A stretch of DNA of 13,367 bases from Bacillota bacterium (GTDB lineage Bacteria; Bacillota; Clostridia; Christensenellales; Borkfalkiaceae): positions 1 through 13,367 of the forward strand of contig QAKO01000087.1 of the NCBI GenBank assembly GCA_003343765.1, given 5' to 3'. The number at the start of each line of letters is the position of its first letter. The first letter of the stretch is position 1. This document shows positions 6,099 to 12,500 of the stretch, in pieces. A program made the position numbers and the translations under genes. The notes under the pieces were generated by a model that saw only the letters and a program-made list of their open reading frames with translations, ran no database searches and was not told where the DNA came from.

Positions 6099-8753
6099 TC
6101 ATTCGTTGGATTTCAATGACTCCGCCATGTTGATTTTGTTCAGCTTTATCAGCATGAATGCGTACACCAGCACCGCAAACGCCAGCGTAAGCAAAAACGC
6201 CCACAAGTAGCTCCATCCGCTGATTACTCTGCCAAACATCATCGTAACACTGTTGACCCTGTCTATGATAAACAAATGCAACAACATTCCCAGCAGCAGC
6301 CCCAGCAACGTCCCGGCTATCGTCAGAATCGCGCTTTCGCGGTAAATATATCCCGCGACTTCCCATTTTTTGTAACCAAGCACCCGTAACGTCGCAATTT
6401 CACGCCTGCGTTCTTCTATATTGATGTTCGTAAGATTGTACAGTACGATCGCGGCAAGCGCTCCTGCACTGATCACCAGGATCGCTATGACAAGTCCCAT
6501 CGTCGAACTCAGCCCTTCCATCGTTTCCTGCGAAGAGTACGTAAATTCTACACTCTGCACTTCCACGCCCGATGTGTCGTTTTCCGACAAAATATTCTTC
6601 GTCAGTTCCTCCGTTTCACTCTCCGCTATGCCCGATTTGACCAGAACCGTATTGTGCGCCGGCATCGTTCCGAACAGCGATTCGTAAGCCGCTTTGCCGA
6701 TATATGCATAGCTCCCCGTATAATTTTCACAGACCGCGCTGACTTTCACTTCCACCGTATTTGTCCCGGAATGGTTGTAATACAAAGTATCTCCCGCTTT
6801 GATCCCGTATACGATCGCTATGTTCTCCGGCAATACGATCGAATTGCCCGCTTCCTGTACCGTCTCTATTATAGCAGAATTTTCCCGTTCATGCAAGCTG
6901 ACAAACGAATTAAATTGTGCATTGTTTTCCACAACATACAAGTCTACCGTTTCACTGGATACTCCGCTGCCTTCCCCGAAAATAAGTCTGCCGCTCTCCA
7001 TATAAACAGGTAAATATCTCTCGCCTTCCTGCGAAGCATCGCCGATAAATTCACGAAGCGCTCCGTCTGCTTCCGATAAGTCACCCGTGTACTCGATCAC
7101 CGTATCGTATAACAGCACTTTCCCGTATTGCAGTTCCGTAACCGCATTCACCGAATCGTTTAACCCGAACCCTGTCAGAATCAATGCCGTACAACCCATG
7201 ACCGATATGATCGTCAGGATCATGTTCTTTTTATATCGGAAAATATTGCGCAATGTCGCTTTCCACTTGAACTTCAGCGGCTTCCAGATAAAACCGATCC
7301 TTTCCAGCAAAATGCGCTTGCCCGGTTTCGGAGCTTTCGGCTGCATCAGGTTGGAAGGCTTTTCTTTCAAAGATGTGCGGCACGCTCCCCATGTCACGAG
7401 AATCGTTCCCAACAAGGCAACACCGAATACCACCACCGCAAACACCCAACTGAATCCCAGTGACAGCGCCGGCAGCTGATACATCGTCTGATAAGCCTGC
7501 CAAAATACCGACGGCAAAAGCGCAAACCCGCACAAAATACCGCCTACACATCCGATGATACTTGCCAGACAACAATAAATCAGATATTTGCTCATGATCC
7601 TGCCGCGGCTGTAACCCAATGCTTTGAAAGTTCCGATCTGCATTCTGTCTTCTTCGACCATACGCGTCATAGACGTCAGCGCAACCAGAGCCGCTACCAG
7701 AATAAAGAACACAGGGAATATACCCGCTATGTTTTCCACTTTCTCCGCATTCAGGTCAAAACTGACATAGCTGACATTCGTACTCGCCCGATCCAGAACA
7801 TACCACTGCGCATCCGGCAGACTTTCCAGCATTTCCTTCTGATCTTCCGTCAGCATCCCGCCAAATTTATCCGCCAATTCACGCAGCCTCCCGACCGTCT
7901 CGTTCAGCTTATCGCTCTGCGTTTCGCCTATCTCTTCAAGTTCGTCCGTCTTTTCCAGTACGTAGCTTTTGTAATCATCATGAAAACGTTTGTACTCGTC
8001 TGCTCCCGCTATCTTTACCCAGCAATCCGTACATATGATCCCTTCATTAACTTCTTCATTTGATCCTGTATTTGCTTCTCCAAGAAACTGATTCAGATAA
8101 GAAAATATACTTCCTTCTTTTTGCAGATCATACATATCCTCCGAATACCCGTACACAACGGTGCCGATCGCCCCCGTACCGAGCGAGGTCGTTTCGCGTC
8201 CGTCCAGGTAATAAAAATCGGGCGATGACACAATCCCCACCACTTCAAATGTCGTTTGTTTATAGACATCACCGTACGTCGCTTCGTCTGTATTCAAAGT
8301 AAATTCAGTACCGATCCGTACATTTTCAAATTTATTCGTCGAACGGATCACCACAACCTGATTCGTGCCTTTTTCCGGAAGCTTTCCCTCTACCAATGTC
8401 AATGTATTCAGATATCCGCTGTCCAGATCCAGCCCGATAAACCTTCCGACTAAATCTTTCCCGTTCACCGCGATCTCCGCATCCGTCGAAATAACCGCGG
8501 TCACATCCTCGACCGCATCCGAATTTTTGAGCGCTTCCACGTCATCCTGCGTCAAACCCAGCGTTCCCTTGACCGTCACGTCCGACGCATTCATTTCCGT
8601 ATAATAGTCGTCCATTGTGTTCTTCATGTCCGGCGTCGCCTGCATCACCCCGATCAGAAATCCCACTCCCAACGCTATGATCGCCATGATCGCAATAAAT
8701 CTGCCAAATCCCGTCGTGAACTCTTTCGCTATGTTTTTATTGAATTTTCTCAT
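6099..8753 (-). CDS. FtsX/MacB-type ABC transporter permease
   Basis: Inner-membrane permease of 884 residues, partner of the ATPase encoded 33 nt upstream. It contains two FtsX-like units: one transmembrane helix near the N-terminus (about 19-38), a large extracellular region, three helices (about 345-460), a cytoplasmic link, another single helix (about 515-535), a second extracellular region, and three C-terminal helices. That gives eight predicted helices in a 1+3, 1+3 pattern. The first extracellular region carries a charged, heptad-like stretch (about 265-325) that may form a coiled coil. This architecture occurs in mechanotransmission-type ABC systems and in uncharacterised Firmicutes transporters; no substrate can be assigned. 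GGGAGG precedes the ATG by about 10 nt. No frameshift or internal stop is seen. Confidence 0.9.
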   Translation of the reverse strand: MRKFNKNIAKEFTTGFGRFIAIMAIIALGVGFLIGVMQATPDMKNTMDDYYTEMNASDVTVKGTLGLTQDDVEALKNSDAVEDVTAVISTDAEIAVNGKDLVGRFIGLDLDSGYLNTLTLVEGKLPEKGTNQVVVIRSTNKFENVRIGTEFTLNTDEATYGDVYKQTTFEVVGIVSSPDFYYLDGRETTSLGTGAIGTVVYGYSEDMYDLQKEGSIFSYLNQFLGEANTGSNEEVNEGIICTDCWVKIAGADEYKRFHDDYKSYVLEKTDELEEIGETQSDKLNETVGRLRELADKFGGMLTEDQKEMLESLPDAQWYVLDRASTNVSYVSFDLNAEKVENIAGIFPVFFILVAALVALTSMTRMVEEDRMQIGTFKALGYSRGRIMSKYLIYCCLASIIGCVGGILCGFALLPSVFWQAYQTMYQLPALSLGFSWVFAVVVFGVALLGTILVTWGACRTSLKEKPSNLMQPKAPKPGKRILLERIGFIWKPLKFKWKATLRNIFRYKKNMILTIISVMGCTALILTGFGLNDSVNAVTELQYGKVLLYDTVIEYTGDLSEADGALREFIGDASQEGERYLPVYMESGRLIFGEGSGVSSETVDLYVVENNAQFNSFVSLHERENSAIIETVQEAGNSIVLPENIAIVYGIKAGDTLYYNHSGTNTVEVKVSAVCENYTGSYAYIGKAAYESLFGTMPAHNTVLVKSGIAESETEELTKNILSENDTSGVEVQSVEFTYSSQETMEGLSSTMGLVIAILVISAGALAAIVLYNLTNINIEERRREIATLRVLGYKKWEVAGYIYRESAILTIAGTLLGLLLGMLLHLFIIDRVNSVTMMFGRVISGWSYLWAFLLTLAFAVLVYAFMLIKLNKINMAESLKSNE

Positions 8754-8786
8754 GACTGCATTTCCTCCCGGCTGTACGTTTGTACC

Positions 8787-9488
8787 TTACCACTCGATCA
8801 CCGACACATCCGCAGGATTTTCATTCACTTCTTCCGCCGATACTTTCCCGTTCTTTATATGGATCACCCTGTCCGCCATCTGCGTGATCGCCTGGTTGTG
8901 CGTAATAACAATCACCGTCTTCTTGTTGTTGCGGCATACATCATGCAAAAGTTTTAAAATACTTTTCCCCGTTTCATAGTCCAGCGCTCCCGTCGGTTCA
9001 TCACACAGCAACAACTTCGGGTTCTTTGCGATCGCCCGCGCGATCGATACTCTCTGCTGCTCCCCGCCCGATAACTGCGCAGGAAAATTGTTCATCCTGT
9101 CACCCAGCCCTACATTCCTGAGCGTCTCTTCCGCATCCAACGGATTTTTACAGATCTCCGACGCGATCTCCACATTCTCCTTCGCCGTCAAGTTCTGGAT
9201 CAGATTATAAAACTGAAACACAAACCCGACATCATACCTCCTGTAATCCGTCAGCTTCTTTTCGTTGAATGCGCTCACTTCCACTCCGTCCACATATATC
9301 TTGCCGCCGCTCACTTCATCCATTCCGCCCAACATATTCAACACCGTCGTCTTCCCTGCTCCGCTCGGCCCCACAATCACGCAGAATTCGCCTTCACCTA
9401 TAGAAAAACTTACGCCGTCTGCCGCCTTGATCTTATTGCTTCCCATCGTGTAAACCTTTGTTACATCCTGAAATTCCACAAACTGCAT
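8787..9488 (-). CDS. ABC transporter ATP-binding protein (LolD/MacB type)
   Basis: Cytoplasmic ATPase, 233 residues, that powers the adjacent FtsX-type permease. All catalytic motifs are present: Walker A GPSGAGKTT (40-48), Q-loop Q92, signature LSGGEQQ (139-145), Walker B LLLCDEPTGALD with D163-E164, and switch histidine H197 (VITHN). The DEPTGALD form and FQFYNL Q-loop are typical of the LolD/MacB/FtsE branch, whose members export peptides, drugs or lipoproteins or do mechanical work at the envelope. AGGAGG precedes the ATG by 5 nt. It is the first gene of the operon ATPase-permease-marR-dtxR. Confidence 0.94.
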   Translation of the reverse strand: MQFVEFQDVTKVYTMGSNKIKAADGVSFSIGEGEFCVIVGPSGAGKTTVLNMLGGMDEVSGGKIYVDGVEVSAFNEKKLTDYRRYDVGFVFQFYNLIQNLTAKENVEIASEICKNPLDAEETLRNVGLGDRMNNFPAQLSGGEQQRVSIARAIAKNPKLLLCDEPTGALDYETGKSILKLLHDVCRNNKKTVIVITHNQAITQMADRVIHIKNGKVSAEEVNENPADVSVIEW

Positions 9489-9588
9489 AACGTCCTCCTG
9501 TCATACCCGGTCATGTTTTGTAATACCGAGTAATTTTTTATTATGACAATAGTGCAAATAATTTCTACTGCTAACTATCTACGCTACT

Positions 9589-9618
9589 ATTATACCGCCT
9601 TCTCATACAAATTGTCAA
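9589..9618 (-). promoter_or_regulatory. Sigma-A promoter of the ABC/marR/dtxR operon
   Basis: Minus-strand TTGACA (9613-9618) and TATAAT (9589-9594) are both exact consensus and separated by 18 nt. An AT-rich, UP-element-like tract lies just upstream. The predicted start is near 9582, so the leader is about 94 nt. Such a strong promoter would need repression to be off, which fits the MarR and DtxR genes of the operon. Confidence 0.9.
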
Positions 9619-9629
9619 GAGTAGCCGTG

Positions 9630-9659
9630 TTAATTTTTCGTGAAAAAAATTAAATCACG
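9630..9659. repeat. Nested inverted repeats just upstream of the ABC operon -35
   Basis: TTAATTTTT (9630-9638) pairs with AAAAATTAA (9645-9653). Interleaved with it, CGTGA (9639-9643) pairs with TCACG (9655-9659). The pair ends 12 nt upstream of the -35 box. This could be a regulator-binding site or an UP element. Confidence 0.4.
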
Positions 9660-9842
9660 TTGCACCGTTTTATCACATTCCGTCCGACTTTCTTCAATCC
9701 TTTTCTCCTTCCGAAACCCAATGGTGTTTCCATCTCCTTTCTTGCGCTGCCGTTTTCAGTTGTTTAACATGAATACATCGCGGCTGCATCCCTTATCCCG
9801 ACCGAAAAAACATTTAAAAATGTCCGTTTTGAAAAACGGGAA
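9660..9842. other. Gene-free spacer between the DUF378 terminator and the ABC operon promoter
   Basis: No credible gene is present. A plus-strand frame at 9640-9870 lacks a ribosome binding site and recognisable protein character. The region ends in a tandem 9-mer, GAAAAACGG twice (9831-9848), and short palindromes at 9811-9822 and 9824-9839. On the minus strand these supply extra T runs after the DUF378 terminator. Confidence 0.45.
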
Positions 9843-9892
9843 AAACGGCAGCGAGCAAAAGCGTAAATAATGCGTTTTGCTCTCTGCCGTTT
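9841..9892 (-). terminator. Terminator after the DUF378 gene
   Basis: On the minus strand a stem of about 20 bp (9873-9892 with 9843-9863) with one mismatch and one bulge has a 9-nt loop. It ends in CCGTTTTT and a second T run. It lies about 50 nt after the stop of the small membrane-protein gene. Confidence 0.8.
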
Positions 9893-9942
9893 CATTGAAT
9901 CCAAACGACTGATTCTGTTGCTTCGATTATCAACGTTTACAT

Positions 9943-10176
9943 TCAGGCACGATCGTCGCGTCTGTTCGTAAAGCGAAGAATACCGTTTGCAAAAACAGTG
10001 TAGACAATCAGCCAGATAGCAGCCAATGCTATGATCACATAGGTAATGATCGCACCTACGCTTCGATCGCCCATAAAGATCGCCGAAACAAGGTTGAAAT
10101 TGAATATACCATACAATCCCCAGTTCACCGCTCCGAGCAGGACAAGAATGTACGAAACAATATTGGCAATAAACAT
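9943..10176 (-). CDS. DUF378 family small membrane protein (YuzA-like)
   Basis: A 77-residue integral membrane protein with two predicted transmembrane helices (about 3-24 and 40-63). It carries the family hallmark GAVNWGLYGIFNFNLV (15-30), followed by a short positively charged tail (RFTNRRDD), suggesting a cytoplasmic C-terminus. The function of DUF378 proteins is unknown to me. AGGAGG precedes the ATG by about 10 nt. It is monocistronic: it has its own terminator, and the neighbour upstream reads the other way. The short upstream region contains the CTGCGCATACT element shared with the divergent small ORF. Confidence 0.88.
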   Translation of the reverse strand: MFIANIVSYILVLLGAVNWGLYGIFNFNLVSAIFMGDRSVGAIITYVIIALAAIWLIVYTVFANGILRFTNRRDDRA

Positions 10177-10197
10177 TCTGCTTTTACCTCCTGCAAT

Positions 10198-10226
10198 CAG
10201 TATGCGCAGATAATTTCCCCTTATTC
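10198..10226 (-). promoter_or_regulatory. Possible forespore-type promoter of the DUF378 gene
   Basis: On the minus strand GAATA (10222-10226), 17 nt, then CATACTG (10198-10204) resembles the sigma-G pattern GHATR / CATNHTA, with one mismatch in the -10. A caution is that the predicted start would fall at the very edge of the AGGAGG (10187-10192), leaving almost no leader. No good sigma-A pair is visible in this gap. Confidence 0.3.
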
Positions 10227-10358
10227 ATACCGAAAACCTTTTCTTCTCTCAACCTTTCCGCTCCCCTTACAAACCTCACTCCAAAACAAATAAAACAATT
10301 TAATTTTTTTAAGATTCTTCGCCTTTCCGTTATAAAAAACGCCTTTTCTGCGCATACT
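10199..10358. repeat. CTGCGCATACT pair in divergent orientation
   Basis: The 11-mer CTGCGCATACT occurs on the minus strand at 10199-10209, ahead of the DUF378 gene, and on the plus strand at 10348-10358, ahead of the 43-residue ORF. Each copy points toward its own gene. This is either a shared -10 region or a shared operator. Confidence 0.6.
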
Positions 10359-10369
10359 CGATGTATAAT
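10330..10369 (+). promoter_or_regulatory. Promoter region of the 43-residue ORF
   Basis: Two overlapping options are visible. One is TTATA (10330-10334), 18 nt, then CATACTC (10353-10359), resembling sigma-G/sigma-F-class promoters. The other is a perfect TATAAT (10364-10369) without a recognisable sigma-A -35 box; its start would fall right before the GGAGG at 10378. Which is used cannot be decided from sequence. Confidence 0.4.
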
Positions 10370-10390
10370 TCTCCGACGGAGGAACGCATT

Positions 10391-10522
10391 ATGCCGAAAA
10401 GAAAAAAAGAAAAAATCAAAACACTTACCGAAGAACAATACAACCAATACCTGATGGCGCTCAAAGACGAACGCCCTACAATGCTGATCGATAAGAACGG
10501 AAAACGCACGCCTCAAAAATAA
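10391..10522 (+). CDS. Small lysine-rich hypothetical protein (43 aa)
   Basis: A 43-residue, highly basic, soluble protein beginning MPKRKKEKIKTL, with nine lysines and three arginines. It has a short predicted helix (TEEQYNQYLMALKDE, about 13-27) and a polar tail (LIDKNGKRTPQK). GGAGG lies 8 nt before the ATG, an ideal spacing. I recognise no family. It is the only plus-strand gene, is divergent from the DUF378 gene, and shares the CTGCGCATACT element with it; a strong terminator follows at 10604-10645. Codon use is ordinary for the window. A sporulation-related small protein or a nucleic-acid-binding peptide would fit, but this is only inference. The opposing 110-residue minus-strand frame has a TTG start and no ribosome binding site. 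Confidence 0.7.
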   Translation: MPKRKKEKIKTLTEEQYNQYLMALKDERPTMLIDKNGKRTPQK

Positions 10523-10534
10523 GAGACGGACAGA

Positions 10535-10581
10535 CCTGCAAGAAACGGATGCATAACGTATCCTTTCAACCTGTTTGCAGG
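10535..10581 (+). repeat. Inverted repeat downstream of the 43-residue ORF
   Basis: CCTGCAA (10535-10541) pairs with TTGCAGG (10575-10581). Inside, GAAA-C-GGAT (10542-10550) pairs with ATCC-TTTC (10560-10567). A second local hairpin CCTG-TTTG-CAGG (10570-10581) competes with the outer pair. It sits between the ORF and its terminator and could be a structured 3' UTR. Confidence 0.4.
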
Positions 10582-10603
10582 CACAAACTTTGTTTTCCTT
10601 TCA

Positions 10604-10645
10604 GACAAAATCAGCGCCCGAAAAAATTCGGGCGCTGATTTTGTC
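10604..10645. terminator. Bidirectional terminator between the 43-residue ORF and the ABC exporter
   Basis: A perfect 19-bp stem (10604-10622 with 10627-10645) has an AAAA loop. Its GC core is CAGCGCCCG, and A/T tracts flank the core on both sides, so a U run follows in either direction. It serves the plus-strand small ORF (82 nt upstream) and the minus-strand exporter (60 nt downstream of its stop). Confidence 0.92.
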
Positions 10646-10704
10646 GTATTTCATTTTTGACGGCGCGGCAGACAACGTCATTTGCTTGCCCCGCCATTCT
10701 TACA

Positions 10705-12498
10705 TTACTGCGCAAACTGCGAATTGTAAAGATTATAGTAAAAGCCTTTTTTCTCCATCAACTGTGCATGGGTACCCTGCTCGATCACGGAACCTTCATT
10801 CATGACCAGAATCAGATCCGCATCGAGAATGGTAGAAAGACGATGCGCCACAATAAAGGACGTCCTGCCCTGCATAATCTTTTTAAACGCTTTCTGGATT
10901 CGCATTTCCGTCATGGTATCGATGTTTGAAGTCGCTTCGTCCAGAATCAGCATCGGCGGATCCGCCAGCATAACGCGCGCAATGCACAAAAGCTGTCGCT
11001 CTCCCTGCGATATATTGACGTTCCCCGTCAGAACCGTATCGTAACCTTTCTCCAGATTCCGGATAAAAAAGTCACAATACGCCGCTTTTGCCGCCGCTTC
11101 CACCTGCTCGCGCGATGCATCTTCATTGCCGTATGAAATATTCCACGCTACCGTCTCCCCGGCAAGAAAACTCTCCTGCAAAACCATGCCGAACATTTTT
11201 CGGTATTCATCCAGCGGGATCGTTTTTGCATCAATACCGTCTACCAAAATCCTGCCGCTGTCCAGATCATAAAAGCGCATGAGCAGATTGATCAGCGTCG
11301 TTTTGCCGCATCCCGTCGGACCGACGATCGCGATCTTGCTGCCTGCCTTCACATCCACATTCAGATTTTCGATCAGTTTGCGCGTAGGATCGTACGAAAA
11401 ACACGCATTCTCGATCCGTATATCCCCGCGCACTTTTTCAATACGGTTTTCTCCGTCCAATTTTTCACTCGGCTCGTCCACCACTTCAAATACCCGCGCC
11501 GCCGACGCAAAGGCATTCTGCAACTGTGTGATCACGTTTGAAATTTCATTGAAAGGCTTCGTATACTGGTTCGCATAACTCAAAAAGACCGAAAGCATAC
11601 CGACCGTGAATCCGCTCAGTGTCAGCGCACCCAACTCTAAGACACCGCCCGACTCCGCACTCAGAATACAGAATATCGCGCCCAAAACACCGACGACCGC
11701 ATAAATCACGGCATTCACAAAACGCGTGCTCGGGTTGGTCAGCGCCGAATAATACTGCGCTCTCCAACCGATATCATACAGCCGCGCATCGATCTCGTCA
11801 AACTTATCGCAGGACGCGCGCTCTTCGTTGAACAATATGACCGTCTTCTGCCCGCCCAGCATCTCCTTGACATGCGCTGCCAGTTCACCTTGCACTCGCA
11901 CTTGTTTTGTAAAACTCTTGAATGTGCGCTTGGTTATGAACGCCGCCACAAATAAGGATAACGGAGTCAGGATCACCACGACCAGAGCAATCAGATAGTT
12001 GATCACAAACATGACCACCAAAGTCGCCAATATCGTCATGACTCCCGTAAACAACTGCGCCACTCCCTGCAAAAGGCCGTCCGAAACAATGTCCACGTCC
12101 GTCACTACCCGCGCCATCACATCGCCCTGCGCATGCGTATCGATGTATTTTATTCGCGATCCTGTCAGACTCTGAAACGCATCGCGCCGCAGATCCCTCA
12201 CCAGCTTATAACAAAGGCTGTTGACGCAATTTCCAAGCAACTTCTGCGACAAAGACGCCAACAAAACGCACAACGCAAACCCGACAACCAGGATCCACAC
12301 TTTTTCAAACAGTTCGCTCTCTTCAAACATGGCATCGATCGCCCAGCCCGACAAAACAGGCCCAACCAACACAAATGCCACGTACAATATACTGAATATC
12401 ACCGCTCCCACAACGTAACCGCTGTAAGGTTTGACATAGGTCAACAGCCGATGCGTGATCCCGCGTTTGAACTTCTTTTTGGATAAATCTTTGCCCAT
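10705..12498 (-). CDS. Heterodimeric ABC exporter, downstream subunit (canonical ATPase residues)
   Basis: Half-exporter with a type-IV six-helix membrane domain fused to an ATPase, 597 residues. The membrane domain covers about 1-330 and the nucleotide-binding domain about 355-597. Motifs are Walker A GPTGCGKT (393-400), Q-loop Q441, signature ISQGE (496-500, deviating from LSGGQ), Walker B D520 with catalytic E521, and switch H552. I chose the ATG at 12498 because GAGGG lies 7 nt upstream; an in-frame start at 12525 would overlap the previous gene by 25 nt and has no SD. It starts 2 nt after the upstream subunit's stop. Pairing an ISQGE signature here with a DD Walker B in the neighbour is the pattern of TM287/288- and BmrC/D-like heterodimers. 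The substrate (drug, lipid or peptide) is unknown. Confidence 0.94.
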   Translation of the reverse strand: MGKDLSKKKFKRGITHRLLTYVKPYSGYVVGAVIFSILYVAFVLVGPVLSGWAIDAMFEESELFEKVWILVVGFALCVLLASLSQKLLGNCVNSLCYKLVRDLRRDAFQSLTGSRIKYIDTHAQGDVMARVVTDVDIVSDGLLQGVAQLFTGVMTILATLVVMFVINYLIALVVVILTPLSLFVAAFITKRTFKSFTKQVRVQGELAAHVKEMLGGQKTVILFNEERASCDKFDEIDARLYDIGWRAQYYSALTNPSTRFVNAVIYAVVGVLGAIFCILSAESGGVLELGALTLSGFTVGMLSVFLSYANQYTKPFNEISNVITQLQNAFASAARVFEVVDEPSEKLDGENRIEKVRGDIRIENACFSYDPTRKLIENLNVDVKAGSKIAIVGPTGCGKTTLINLLMRFYDLDSGRILVDGIDAKTIPLDEYRKMFGMVLQESFLAGETVAWNISYGNEDASREQVEAAAKAAYCDFFIRNLEKGYDTVLTGNVNISQGERQLLCIARVMLADPPMLILDEATSNIDTMTEMRIQKAFKKIMQGRTSFIVAHRLSTILDADLILVMNEGSVIEQGTHAQLMEKKGFYYNLYNSQFAQ

Positions 12499-12500
12499 AC

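Noticed and set aside
9640..9870. Plus-strand 76-codon frame in the ABC promoter/DUF378 terminator gap
   Set aside because: There is no ribosome binding site and no protein-like pattern. It overlaps inverted repeats upstream of a strong minus-strand promoter and runs into a terminator stem.
10184..10516. Minus-strand 110-codon frame opposite the 43-residue ORF
   Set aside because: It has a TTG start without SD, covers both divergent promoter regions, and its Phe/Arg-rich composition looks like a translated antisense strand.
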